A stretch of 64,000 nt of DNA from Paramecium sonneborni (taxonomy: Eukaryota > Ciliophora > Oligohymenophorea > Peniculida > Parameciidae): contig CAJJDN010000093.1 in the NCBI GenBank assembly GCA_905182985.1, forward strand, positions 133,407 to 197,406, given 5' to 3'. Below the pieces are notes generated by a model, which was not told the origin of the DNA, did no database searches, and worked only from the letters and a program-made list of their open reading frames with translations. The position numbers and the translations under genes were made by a program. Shown here one piece after another: positions 23,754 to 35,226 of the stretch. Within the stretch, counting starts at the first letter, position 1, and each line of letters starts with the position of its first letter.

Positions 23754-24607
23754 ATGTAAAAGTTTTAAAATTTATTAAACTTATTAGAAGAATAGACTAA
23801 AAATATACGTTCAAGGCATTCTAATTCGCTAAAAAATAGTAAATTATCTATCAATAATGACGAATAATTTCTAAAAGCAAGTTTAAAAGCTCATGATTTC
23901 AGAAAATATTTATTAAAAAACAATCCTATAAGTGTACATGAAAAATTAAACTAATTGGTTAGAAAAAAATCACTACCATTAAATAAATTAAGGAAAAAAC
24001 TTAATTCTTTCCATGAAAATAGTTCTGTTAGTATAACATATACAACTTATGATAATATGCCAAATATTATTTTACCAATTAATGAAGTCTAATTCCCTGA
24101 GGTCCAATAAAATATTCTCTAAAATTAAAGAATAAAAACTGATAAAAATAGTTACTAAATGATAAGTCTAGAAGAATAATTACAAAAATATCCTAAATTA
24201 CAAAATTATTACGAAATCAAGAGAATTCAGAAAGACCTTATAAAAAAAGAACAAGTTAACTCAAATTCATCATTAATCAATACGCAACCTCCAAAAAATT
24301 AGCATGAATTAAAATATGGATTAAAATTTGACAATTTTACCTCAAAATTATAAGATAAAAATGCAAAAATTAGAATATAAAAAATATATGATAGGTACAT
24401 TTAAATAATTTTTCTAGGTACACATATTAGCGAATAAGCAATAAATCTTACACAGAGATATTAGATGTTACAAAATATAAAAAATTAATAAATACACAAA
24501 CAGAAATATATAAGGATATGATAGAAAATAAGAGACTATCTAAATCAAATTAAAAAAAGTTGGAATCAAATTTCAAAGAAATCTATAGGCAAGTACTTAA
24601 AAATTGA
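23754..24607 (+). CDS. Unknown basic Asn/Lys-rich protein, 276 aa
   Basis: A frame of 277 codons with one 23-nt intron near 24394, from MQKFQNLLNLLEEQTKNIRS to RQVLKN. The protein is very basic and Asn/Lys/Gln-rich with short helical runs (QMISLEEQLQKYPKLQNYYE, IQKDLIKKEQ, QKKLESNFKEIYRQVLKN). No membrane segment, signal or known motif is visible. The many TAA/TAG glutamines with no TGA over 270 codons, and an intron with canonical GTA...TAG ends, argue that this is a real gene. Function unknown. Confidence 0.68.
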
Positions 24608-25291
24608 TCCCTATAATTATTCTCATAATTTAGTTAATTTAAATCAAATGTGATCTTATTTGAAATAGTTAAATTTAAAAATAAATGAATTAATCTTAGA
24701 TTTTCATGGATCAAAATAATTATTTAAATTTTTTTTATCATTTTCTAGAATAGAATTAGTTAATGATTAGATTAGATTGTAAATATATATTTTAGGACTA
24801 ACTTTTTTAATAAATATGAATCAACTCCATTAATAAAGTCATTATTCTATCTGAAATTATTTTTTTTAATTATAAAAATCTGTCAAATTATGACTTCTTT
24901 GACTTCTTTTTTCATTTGAAATGAAAGTTCAAAATTATTAAGAATTAATTATTCCCTTAAAATAAATAAAATAATTATATTTAGATTTCTAGGATAATTG
25001 AAATATTGTCTAAAAATTAAATTAAGAAATTAAATTGGAAACTTTAATGCACGCAAGAAAATTGGTTATGGTATTTAGAGTAAATTATAATGTTATTGAA
25101 GATATTTTTTTTATTTAAGTAAATTATTTCGTATAAAAATGCATTTAAACATCTTCATCATCAAAAATTAGGTTTAGATAAGATTTGTAAGAGCTAAAAA
25201 TGATAAAAATTTTTTCGTCGGTTTTTTCAATATATCTAATCTAAATTATTTTTTTGTTTATTTTTATTCCAATATGTGCTTAATATAATCA
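24608..25291. other. AT-rich spacer
   Basis: About 680 bp between the unknown plus-strand gene and the start of the duplicated block. I see no gene, only long A and T runs. After the assembly duplication is collapsed, this spacer lies downstream of the RRP6 gene (convergent arrangement). Confidence 0.55.
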
Positions 25292-26300
25292 TATATACAT
25301 TTTATGATTTGTTAAGTTAATTATAAAGTTATTTTAAAAAAACTATTTCTACTTTATTTTATTATTTTCCATTTTGTAGGTTTATTTAAACCAAAATTTA
25401 CAAAATCAAACTGAAATAATTTATTTTTTTATTAAAACATAATATAGCCATTTTAATCTTTTATAATGATATATTAAATTGATATCATAATATTTACTTG
25501 TTTTACTTAGACTAGTTCATAATTATTCTTAATTAAAAACTTAATCTGAAGCTATATTCACTAATATCAGACGTATTATGCATGAGTAGACAAAAAGGGC
25601 GATCTTGATCTTATTGTTATTTTTTTATTTTTTTTTAAAAGATTGAAAAGACTTAATTATATTTAAATGATAAAAGATATATAGACTTTTTTAAGTTGAA
25701 AGGAATAAGGTTTTTTAATTTTGAACTTCAAATTGCTTTTTAAGATTAACCAAAACTTTAATTTAATATTTTACATAAATTATACAAATAAATGTAAATC
25801 GAGAAATTCCAATATTAATTTTATTTATTAAAAACTACAATAAATTATAATATATCAATTTAAAAATTAACTGTTAAAAATAAATACACAGCATATTATC
25901 ATAATATTTCAAATCTGTTACTAATGTTAGATTTTTAAGTTCTCTGTTATTCTATTTTTTAATGTCTTTTTAAAATTTTAGTTCCATGCTAATTTTATAA
26001 TGTATTATTTAATCTAATATCAAGCTCTTTTGATTAATCTCGATTAGTTTCCTCTAATTTAGGAAGTTATATGAAATCAGATGTATTTATTTTTTAAATT
26101 TTTTATTGTTCTACTTCTTCAACTAATTACTTTTATTGTTAACTTTATTCTTTCATTGATTAAAATATTTATGTTCCTAAACCATCATAAAATACATTGA
26201 GCAATTTAAATGGCGATTCACATTAAAATTGGTCTTTTATTAATTCAATATTTTCATTTTAAAATGAATGCTAAACAATTTTTGTATTTTGATTTTAAAA
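25292..26300. repeat. Direct duplicate, copy 1 (1009 bp), likely assembly artefact
   Basis: This 1009-bp block is repeated, apparently base for base wherever I compared it, at 26302-27310. The copies are separated by a single N at 26301. Copy 1 ends inside the coding region of RRP6 (…GATTTTAAAA then N), while copy 2 continues into the rest of that gene. That is what two overlapping contigs joined end-to-end with a placeholder gap would give. A true recent tandem duplication would not need an N at the junction. Confidence 0.9.
25899..26300 (-). pseudogene. Duplicated 3' fragment of the RRP6 gene
   Basis: The last ~134 codons of the RRP6/EXOSC10 frame (from FQNQ… to the terminal RFEIL-stop) are repeated here in copy 1. 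The fragment has no 5' part and stops at the N. It should disappear if the two copies are merged, and should not be counted as a separate gene. Confidence 0.85.
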
Positions 26301-26301
26301 N
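26301..26301. other. Single-N join between duplicated blocks
   Basis: The single undetermined base lies exactly at the boundary of two identical 1009-bp blocks. It marks a scaffold gap of unknown or negative size rather than an unreadable base. Confidence 0.9.
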
Positions 26302-27310
26302 TATATACATTTTATGATTTGTTAAGTTAATTATAAAGTTATTTTAAAAAAACTATTTCTACTTTATTTTATTATTTTCCATTTTGTAGGTTTATTTAAA
26401 CCAAAATTTACAAAATCAAACTGAAATAATTTATTTTTTTATTAAAACATAATATAGCCATTTTAATCTTTTATAATGATATATTAAATTGATATCATAA
26501 TATTTACTTGTTTTACTTAGACTAGTTCATAATTATTCTTAATTAAAAACTTAATCTGAAGCTATATTCACTAATATCAGACGTATTATGCATGAGTAGA
26601 CAAAAAGGGCGATCTTGATCTTATTGTTATTTTTTTATTTTTTTTTAAAAGATTGAAAAGACTTAATTATATTTAAATGATAAAAGATATATAGACTTTT
26701 TTAAGTTGAAAGGAATAAGGTTTTTTAATTTTGAACTTCAAATTGCTTTTTAAGATTAACCAAAACTTTAATTTAATATTTTACATAAATTATACAAATA
26801 AATGTAAATCGAGAAATTCCAATATTAATTTTATTTATTAAAAACTACAATAAATTATAATATATCAATTTAAAAATTAACTGTTAAAAATAAATACACA
26901 GCATATTATCATAATATTTCAAATCTGTTACTAATGTTAGATTTTTAAGTTCTCTGTTATTCTATTTTTTAATGTCTTTTTAAAATTTTAGTTCCATGCT
27001 AATTTTATAATGTATTATTTAATCTAATATCAAGCTCTTTTGATTAATCTCGATTAGTTTCCTCTAATTTAGGAAGTTATATGAAATCAGATGTATTTAT
27101 TTTTTAAATTTTTTATTGTTCTACTTCTTCAACTAATTACTTTTATTGTTAACTTTATTCTTTCATTGATTAAAATATTTATGTTCCTAAACCATCATAA
27201 AATACATTGAGCAATTTAAATGGCGATTCACATTAAAATTGGTCTTTTATTAATTCAATATTTTCATTTTAAAATGAATGCTAAACAATTTTTGTATTTT
27301 GATTTTAAAA
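26302..27310. repeat. Direct duplicate, copy 2 (1009 bp)
   Basis: The same sequence as 25292-26300. This is the copy that continues uninterrupted into the rest of the RRP6 gene on its right, so the gene model uses this copy. Confidence 0.9.
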
Positions 27311-28928
27311 TTTTTAAAGATTGACTGAAATCTAGATAATTTTTAATGGTTCCACTTATATACTTGGTTGAATTTCTTCAATCTATATTTATGTTGTATT
27401 CTATTGTTCTTATTACATAACTTCAACTGTTGGAACTTTTTCGTCAAATTCCAATAAAACTTTTAAAAATTACCAAAGATTTTCTTTAATAATATCATGA
27501 ATATTTTTCTCACCTCCTAATTGGCTTTTTAATTCTTAAATGGAAGTTGGTTTTGATTCAACTAATTTAAATAAAAATGGATTTGGTAAAAAATATCTTG
27601 GATTTTGATCATATTAAATTCCTAATTCTTCTCTTAACTCTAACAATTTGACCATTAAATCAAAGCTTTTTGAATCAATTCTCCTATCTTATTTATTAAG
27701 AATGATTTATAAAGATTAATCTTAGTCTTATAAAGGTTTTTTGTAAATTTTAAGTGATGTTTCTTTACTTCTTTTTAATACACATTCAATATAATAATTA
27801 GGTACATTGTTTAAATTTTCATTTGGTTTATTTAATTTTTTAAGATCTTATCTCATTCTATCATAAATGTATAATAGATAATGAGTGTCAATCTATGCAT
27901 ATTTAACCATTTCATCCGATAAGGGTCTTTGAGTCCAATCAGCAGTTTAATAGGTTTTATCTGTAGACTTTTTACAATATTCTGAAAGGAGAAATTAAAA
28001 TGAGTTTTACATAAGTTATAATTCCTTAGATGCATGAAAAGTATCAAATAAGTTAACAATATATAAACCGAAATCTCTTTAAAGCCATTAAACATCATTC
28101 TCAGCTCCATGAAAAACCTTCACAATTTTAGGATTTGAAAACACAGCACTTAACATATCTCCAAGTTATTTCCATAATGGAAAAGGATCTATAATATAAT
28201 CTTAGGTTCTTGTGCTCAATTGAATTAAACATGTAATCCCTAAATAAGATATTTAATGATTATGTTCTAAATCTACTGCTATTTCACTATAACCATTCTA
28301 ATCTACTTCTTATTATATCTTTAGGATTAGTTCACCTAATTGATCAGCATTCCTAATCATTATAGGTGGTTCTAAATCTCTAAATCTATTTATTTTAGAT
28401 GGTACATCAAGTACAAAGTCTTATGGTGTTAATCTCATTATTTCTTCATAATATGGATGAGTAAATTCATCAATTCCATTTTTTTCAAAAAATTAATATG
28501 GATTATTTTAAGCTTCTATTATTTTTTAATCTAATTCTGTTTAAGCATATTATTTGCATTTTAAAACAGGAATGAATGGTAATTTATTTAGTTAAATAAC
28601 ATCAGCAAATCCATAAATATCTTTTGGTTTAGGCTAGTTTGATTTTTAAACTTAAGGTTGTTTTGGAGCTACACTTAATTTATTCATTTTATCAAATTGT
28701 ATAGCTGCATTTTCTAAAAATTGATCTAATGTTTCTTCTATTTACTAAATACTTATTAAACATTACTTTAAATGGAATAGTTGTTTAATTTATTTAAACA
28801 TCTCCAACCAAAGATCGTAGTCCATTAATTACTGAGATAAACACTTTGTTAGTTTCATTTATAAACTTTTTATTTCCAGGTTGTTTTTCTAAGAATTTCA
28901 ATTCATCCTTCTTAGGTAATTGATTCAT
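26909..28928 (-). CDS. EXOSC10: RRP6/EXOSC10 nuclear exosome 3'-5' exonuclease
   Basis: 665 residues with one 22-nt intron near residue 55. PMC2NT N-terminus: MNQLPKKDELKFLEKQPGNK, KKFINETNKVFISVIN. DEDD-Y exonuclease: EIAVDLEHNHQISYLGITCL (ExoI, D and E), VFHGAENDVQWLQRDFGLYI (ExoII), LADW-like TADWTQRPLSDEMVKYAQID and THYLLYIYDRM (ExoIII with Y and D). HRDC domain about residues 430-510: SKSFDLMVKLLELREELGIQ, NPFLFKLVESKPTSIQELKS. The C-terminal tail is Q-rich and basic. RRP6 trims rRNA, snoRNA and aberrant RNAs as part of the nuclear exosome. All catalytic residues visible to me are kept. The last ~134 codons fall in the duplicated block. Confidence 0.95.
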
Positions 28929-29140
28929 TAGTGCAACCACTTATTTTGCATGAGATTACATAATATAATTAAATTGTGATTATAATAATTTTACTATACT
29001 ATGCATAATTTTATAAATATTATGTAATTAACAAAAATGAAGTCAATTATTTATTTTGAACAGAATTGATCATCTCAATGCTTTTATATAGATTTAATTA
29101 ATTTATATTTGGATAAGATAAAAAATTTGATTTTCTAAAC

Positions 29141-30320
29141 TCAAATCTTTAATTAAATTTTTTCCCAAAATTCTGCTTAAGCTTAGTGATATTTGATTTG
29201 GAAATCTGAAAATACTTTTATAAGTCTTCCATATTTATCCTTAGTGAATCTATAAAAATTGGGTATTTCTTGTTATGAAATGATTTTATTAATTAAAAAT
29301 TCAAGTGATTTCAATAATTAAAGAGTTTGTTATTATAATTAAATTTAACTTTAAATGCTTGCCAATTTTTCTTCTTTTTTACCAAAGAGAGGTGTTTTTG
29401 AATGCAATTCTTGTAGTTGAATATTTAGCTTATATAATTTTTCATCTTCATCTTTAACTCTTTAAGATATTGCATTTCTTTATATCAAAGCATCTTTACA
29501 CGCTAGTAGTTCCCTTTCTACTATTTTTGTGTATTCATAAACTTTATTGTACTCATTTTTAGTGCAACATTTTTTTGATAATTAAAATTATTCCTAGGTT
29601 TCTTCATTTACAAAAACTTAGATTATATTTTATCATACTTGGATGATTTTACTATTGCAATTTCTCAAATTAAGGCAAAAATTGTTCAACAAACATAACT
29701 AATCCTTAATTTTAAGCATCTTTTTCTTTTATTAAGTTCTTTGCTATTGTAGAAAAGTTTTCAATTTGTGGAATAATTTAACAAATTTAGGAATAAAATT
29801 AATCTATATCATGAACTTGTTAATTTTAGTTAAAAGCGAATGTTTATTCATATTTGCTTATAATAGATTGTAAAGTTTTAGTTTTAGCCACTTCTTACAA
29901 TTATTCGGTGGTACCTTTTATGAAAATGCTCATCTCTTCACCTAACCAAAGATAAGGAATTTTCAAAATCTTTTTAAGAAAATATGATAAGTATTTAGAA
30001 CGATATGTAATAACATTTGAGTCTAAGTTGCCCTAAATACTTAGCAATTATATAATACTAGAGATTTTTTTTAAGGAATTGGAGGAATAAAGCAACCTGG
30101 CCAAGACTTATTAAAGACCTCCTTTAAAATGACAAAATCATTATATCTTTTGTTGATAACAAACACTTCACCCTTACGTATGCCTTTGATTTAATATTAA
30201 GTGTAATTTATTAGAGACTCCTCCATTACCTAAGCATCAATAATTTTAATAAAATCCTACATAAATAAAAATATTTCTTGAACCTTTAAATCGTTTTATT
30301 TTTTATTAATCATCCTTCAT
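29141..30320 (-). CDS. PX-BAR sorting nexin (SNX1/2/Vps5-like)
   Basis: 366 residues with introns of about 31, 26 and 22 nt. The PX domain spans residues about 20-125: NYTQYQIKGIRKGEVFVINK, RYNDFVILKEVFNKSWPG, FIPPIPQKK, RSKYLSYFLKKILKIPYLWL. These hold the RRY/F-type RYNDF and the PPxPxK phosphoinositide-binding stretches. The rest is a long helical Vps5/BAR-type region (LQSIISKYEQTFAFNQNQQV, NEYNKVYEYTKIVERELLAC, YHQAQAEFWEKIQLKI). Such proteins bind PI3P on endosomes and bend or tubulate the membrane, often with retromer. The N-terminus before PX is very short, which is usual for protist SNXs. The first intron's border is the least certain. Confidence 0.88.
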
Positions 30321-30427
30321 AGAAGATATTACAATCATTTGATTTACATATATTAAAAAGGGTGAGAGAAAAAAAGAAATATAATATTATCAATAAAATA
30401 TTTGGAATTTAATTAATTTTATAATAA

Positions 30428-31481
30428 TCAACCAATTAAACTTCTTGTGAGGTTGACAGGATTGTAATTTCTTCCTCTCACTTCTTATTCTCTCAAAAAT
30501 ACAGTTCTTTATGAATTTACCTTATTTTGAGAAGTATCACCAAATATTCTATTTTTTGTATCAATCTTTTATTCAATCTATTTTCTCTTCATCCACTAAT
30601 CATGCAATTCAAAATTTTTTGATGGAAAATTATTTTTGGATAGTAAAGGATCTGATTATTTAAAAAGGAATGGTTAATGAGCTATATTATTAAATTCAAT
30701 AGCAGGATTAGTAGCATTAAATCTTTCAAGTGCTATTAAAATTGAATTTGAATTGTACATTTAAATCTCTGTAATGAATTTCTAACACTTTATTATACTT
30801 ATCCTTTTAATTTGGCATTTTCTTCTTTATATAATTCTGTATTTTCATTTAATGGATTATCTAAACCATACAATCCACTTTTAAAGCATTACTTTGCTTT
30901 TTTGTAAGCTCGATTTACATCGTGGAATTCTGATCTCCATTATTTAAATTTTTATCGATTTTCTTTTGCGACCTACATTTCTTTTAATTATTCTTTGGGT
31001 TTTTTTAGACCTTGCTCTGTTAAAAAATTTAGTTTCGATTCATCAAATGTTTTATCAGGTACTGATAAAAGTTTCTTTTACAAAAATTGGCTTCCATTTT
31101 TAATGGTAGGATGGTCACTTATTAAATGATTGATAGTATGCTGATGTAAATAATCAACATGATCATCTATAATACGAGGTTATTGGCTTCTAAAGAAAAA
31201 ACTTTAATTCTTCATGCAGTTTTAGAATGGGTCTGTATTTTTGAGAGAATTTCCACCAATAGTAGCAAATTAACTTTTTTAAAGGAAAGTTCCTAAATGT
31301 TTGGCATCCCAAGTATTACCTTACATTTTCAATGAACCATCTAATGCTTGGGAAACTGGACTAAAAAATGATGAAGGATTTACCTTAATTAAGACTTTGT
31401 TTAATCATTTGGAACAGTTTTATGAATACATGTAGAAAGTTTCATCTAAGTTTATTAGCATGATTCTCCTTCTCTTCTCAT
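30428..31481 (-). CDS. Unknown protein with central coiled coil, 336 aa
   Basis: 337 codons after removing introns of 23 and 20 nt, from MRREGESCQQTQMKLSTCIH to RNYNPVNLTRSLIG. The N-terminal third is basic and polar, with PRIIDDHVDYLHQHTINHLI. The centre is a helical EQLKEMQVAKENRQKFKQWR / SEFHDVNRAYKKAKQCFKSG segment. The C-terminal part contains short conserved-looking turns (GLYGLDNPLNENTELYKEEN, FNATNPAIEFNNIAHQPFLF). No TM, signal or known domain. The layout fits an axonemal or cytoskeletal protein, but that is a guess. It starts 123 bp from the stop of the Q-rich zinc-motif gene. Confidence 0.72.
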
Positions 31482-31603
31482 GAAATCACGAAAGTTATCT
31501 TTTCCTATATCAGGAACTTTTTCTTTTTATCTAAATAGCATCGAGAGACAGTATCAAATTATAATAAATAAATTATTATTATTTATGAATATCTCAACAT
31601 CTC

Positions 31604-32988
31604 TCAATAAATGTCTTGATTATTTTCTTAATCAGGTTATTGAATATCTTGTTGTCCATTATCATATTGATCATCTTACTATTATTGGTCATGTTCATAT
31701 TAATTGTTTTATTATTATTAATAATTAGATTATTCTTATTCTTATTCTAAAACTTATTATTCTTCTTATTCTTCTTTTTAATATTATTGTTACTATTCTT
31801 ATTCTTAATATTATTATTATTATTACTATTCTTATTCTTAATATTATTATTAATCTTATTCTTAATATTATTATTATTAATCTTAATCTTGATATTATTA
31901 TTATTATTCTTATTCTTAATATTATTATTATTAATCTTAATCTTGATATTATTATTATTATTCTTATTCTTAATATTATTATTATTAATCTTAATCTTGA
32001 TATTATTATTATTATTATTATTAATCTTGATATTATTATTATTAATCTTAATCTTAATCTTGATCTTAATATTATTATTATTAATCTTGATATTATTATT
32101 ATTAATCTTAATCATTTTCTGATTGTTATTGTTAGTATTAATTTAATTTAGAGTCTTATTATTGATTTTCTTAGTATTAATTATTGGTAAATTATTATTG
32201 CTCATCATAAATTTATTGTTAATTATCTTATGATGTAATGTAAGAAGATTCAGCTTTTCTAATACCCTCTACGTTTTATTCTTCTCTGATTTGTTATGAG
32301 GATTATTCAATAGTTTTTCTGATTCTTTATTTATCAAAAATTCCTTTTTTATCAGATACAGATGTAAAGAGTTGTTCTGTGACTATTTCAGCTTATCCAA
32401 GAACTTTTTCTTTAACTTACTCTTTTTTAACACTTGGTCTAAATTGTGGTTCATTATTGCCTTATTTTTTTTGATTCATTTATGCAATTCTATCTTTGAC
32501 AGATTACACCATCATAGTTTCAGAGACAATTTCTATGATAGAATAAAAAAATTAGTTTACCAGCAATAGCACTTGGTTTTGCTTATTATTAAGGTTATAT
32601 AGAAGATCTATTAAGTTAGGATTTGGGTTGATAGGCAATTTAACCTGCTGTATCTAGTTTATGATACTTTTTTTCAATTTTGCAATTACCACATTATTGG
32701 AATTATCCAACAAGTGCTAATACAAAATTGTTACAAGCCTTGGCTTTCAATTCATCTTCTTCAACTTATTTTTATATAGCAATCTGTTAAAGTTTGTCTG
32801 ATTAGAATTTAGCTAATAAATATAATGAATATATGAATACCAGCATTGCTATTGTTGGTAGATTTTTGAACATACTCAATATTTTTATTTTCAAAGTCAA
32901 GATTATGAAATTTTTTCTCTCTTCCACAATTCCTACACTCTTAGAAACCTCCAGTCAGAGACAATGCAAAATTGGAACATACATTCAT
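31604..32988 (-). CDS. Q-rich protein with two tandem Cys/His knuckles
   Basis: 442 residues with two 28-nt introns. The N-terminus carries a tandem pair of similar ~30-residue units: VCSNFALSLTGGFQECRNCG followed by REKKFHNLDF, and ACNNFVLALVGQFQQCGNCK followed by IEKKYHKLDT. Each contains C-x13-C-x2-C-x6-H, a probable zinc site. This resembles the small 'C...C..C...H' elements seen before PH domains in some actin-associated proteins, but no PH domain is present. The C-terminal half is an extreme Gln/Asp/Glu/Tyr repeat (units like QQQQYQDQ) at about 31745-32115. Function unknown; the knuckles suggest binding, and the tail is disordered. Confidence 0.75.
31745..32115 (-). repeat. Imperfect repeat encoding QQQQYQD(Q) units
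   Basis: About 370 bp of imperfect AAT/ATT-type triplet and 24-36 bp units. Read on the minus strand in the frame of the surrounding gene with TAA as Gln, the array gives runs of Q broken by YQD, YQDQD and YQEQE. Other frames and the opposite strand give long Asn/Ile or Leu/Ile frames that are only shadows. The length is likely variable between strains. Confidence 0.85.
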
Positions 32989-33206
32989 TTTTAATGAAAT
33001 ATATATGTATTAATGAATATGATAAATAATTAGATAAAAATGGGAGATTTAAATGGAGATATAAATTTTAAATGAGATAATGATATTTAATATTGGATAT
33101 AATGATAGATGGAAGTAGAGAACAGAAAGGAGATTGTTATAGAATTGATTTAAATTGATAATTTATAAAGAGAATGAGATAATTTATATAATATAAAAAC
33201 GGATTA

Positions 33207-34507
33207 ATGAAGATAATAGTTCTGATAGCAATATTATCATTAACATAGAGTTATAGAACACCACAATTTGAGACAGGCTCATAAGTAATAGTATAATATG
33301 CTGGGGGTCATATATTGGAAGCTTAAGCAGGAGTTCCAAGATAAGTGGTAGTGGACGTAAAATTCAAGAAAACCTTCGAAGTAGTTCCTTAAGTGTTTAT
33401 ATCAGCACAATTACTTGATTGGAGTGTTGGTTTACCTCATGGTTATCTTGAAAGAGTTAGCGATATTACTACAACAGGTAAAAATGTGAAATAATAAATA
33501 AAAAGGATTTAAATTAAGTGGAGGTGCAGTAGCACCATCTCCTGTTTATTCTTTATTTGTTGATTGGTATGCAATTTACGATCCTAGAATATCAGTAGTA
33601 ACTTTCGAAACAACTGACGTTAAAGAATTAAAGACTGGTTCAGGTGAAAGAAAGATATCGTATACAATAGAACATGGATTAAAAGAAGCAACTAATGCTA
33701 TAGTAGGTTTGATTGGTTGCAAACATTTATTGACAAATCCAATAGTAGAAGTTAAAGTAAAGACTTAGATGTATTTTAGGTTGAATAAGTAACTCCAAAA
33801 TCAGTTACTGTATCAGCAAGAACATATTGGCAAGCTTAATTAGAATATGTAAGATTTAATGTACTTTTGGGTACTGACCAATCTTTATGGACATCTCCTC
33901 CATTTGTATTCTATAATGATCCTGCATCAAGTCATCCATTTGTTAAAAGAGGACCAAGTGCTGCTGAAGTTTAATAAACTATTGAATTACCTAAAGTATG
34001 GTAAAGTGGTCCAAGAGTTCCTATTGTTACACTTAGAGGATATGATGTAGAAAGAGCTAGAAATATGAGATTGTAGTATAATAAAGTAGTATTGGAAAAT
34101 AAATTGCAATATAATCTTGTAACTTGTAATTTTACATTAATATTATGATTATAGGGTGGGATACTTAAATTTATGGAGTCTTCCATTAAACTGCTGTCTT
34201 TGTTGCTGATACTAATTTCAAAATATTTGACCCTGATTGTGCTGAACTCTTCTCTGAATTCAATTTCAAAGGAGATTCCATTACTGTATGTGATAGAATA
34301 CCAGATTTACCAGGATATGGATGGTCTAAACCTATTAAATCTTTGACTGTTCCTGTTTCCAGAAGATTATATCTTTTTAATAAAGAGAAGTATGAGGGTT
34401 AGAGAACCTCCTTTATTTCAAATTAACCTATGATGGAATCTATTACCTTTTCATTTGCATAACTTCAACCTATTGAAGAAGATAATCAAGTTCTTGCAAG
34501 TTAATGA
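33207..34507 (+). CDS. Secreted H-type lectin + beta/gamma-crystallin-like protein
   Basis: 406 residues with introns of 28, 23 and 29 nt. It starts with a signal peptide (MKIIVLIAILSLTQSYRTPQ). Two H-type-lectin-like stretches follow: FKKTFEVVPQVFISAQLLDW with the later SLFVDWYAIYDPRISVVTFE (residues about 45-125), and a second less clear unit (QLEYVRFNVLLGTDQSLWTS). The C-terminal ~120 residues resemble a Greek-key crystallin: FVADTNFKIFDPDCAELFSE, FNFKGDSITVCDRIPDLPGY, GWSKPIKSLTVPVSRRLYLF, NKEKYEGQRTSF. H-type lectins bind GalNAc-type sugars, and crystallin-like folds often bind calcium, so a secreted adhesive or surface-coat protein is likely. No TM segment is present besides the signal. 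Confidence 0.75.
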
Positions 34508-34563
34508 ATTTAATATTAACATAATCAATCAATCAAATATATTTATTTATTCTTTATATTTTA

Positions 34564-34926
34564 ATGTTTGTTCCTCATAAACCATGGTATTTTGAAAAAT
34601 ACATAGATTTCTTTGATTAAGATGGTACACCTATTGGATTTGAAATTGATGATCAAGTTTATTTCTTTGATAATTATGGAGGTTGGGTTGATCATTAAGG
34701 TTGTTATTATAATTCCAATTGTTAACCTGATGGATGGCTTATACCTGATGGAAAAGATGAAATACTTCATTATGATCAAAATAAGAAGTTTATCAGATCA
34801 TATAGACTTTCAGATCTAGATTGGCTTAATCGTCAAGATCATTATAGAAAAAGAAGACAATCTGCTGCCAAATAAATCCAAATATTAGAACAATTAGGTT
34901 GGGAATTAACTAAAATTACAATTTGA
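34564..34926 (+). CDS. Unknown small aromatic/acidic protein, 120 aa
   Basis: An intronless 121-codon frame: MFVPHKPWYFEKYIDFFDQD, then GTPIGFEIDDQVYFFDNYGG, WVDHQGCYYNSNCQPDGWLI, PDGKDEILHYDQNKKFIRSY and a basic helix (QDHYRKRRQSAAKQIQILEQ). It is rich in Trp, Tyr and Asp; the repeated 'DQ/DG..' turns suggest a small beta-rich fold. No signal peptide or TM. I do not recognise it. Codons 41 to the end are repeated in the second assembly-duplicated block. Confidence 0.72.
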
Positions 34927-35226
34927 TCTAAAAACATATTATTTTTCATCCTATTCATTATAAACTTATTTTTATTTCTATTCACATCACACCTTTATAC
35001 TCTCTTTTGTATTCTATCCAACAAATTTACTATTATTAACAAAATTTTATTCATTCTAAATAACAGAATTTCAATCCCAATTCCTTTCTATACTACTACA
35101 AATTAATCATTTCATACTAAAACACTATGCTATGTCAAATATATATTTCAATTTATTCTTTAAAATTTTAGTTTAAGTCTTAAAAATTTCATTAATTTAA
35201 TAATTTAATAATTAAAGCAACTAAAA
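34927..35226. other. Intergenic spacer
   Basis: 300 bp of AT-rich DNA between the small aromatic protein and the RING gene, both on plus. No gene seen. It is repeated in copy 2 at 36135-36434. Confidence 0.55.

Noticed and set aside
24608..25291. A tRNA, snRNA or other structured RNA in the AT-rich spacer
   Set aside because: No tRNA-like GGTTCRANNCC box or GC-rich stem was seen here or in the other spacers.
31747..32115. A long poly-Asn/Ile/Lys frame on the minus strand
   Set aside because: It is the AAT repeat read in the wrong frame. The surrounding gene reads this stretch as Gln/Asp/Tyr with TAA as glutamine and has a proper start, introns and stop.
31787..32122. A Leu/Ile-rich plus-strand frame resembling a membrane protein
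   Set aside because: It is the complement of the Q-rich repeat. No start context, no homology, and it lies inside a supported minus-strand gene.
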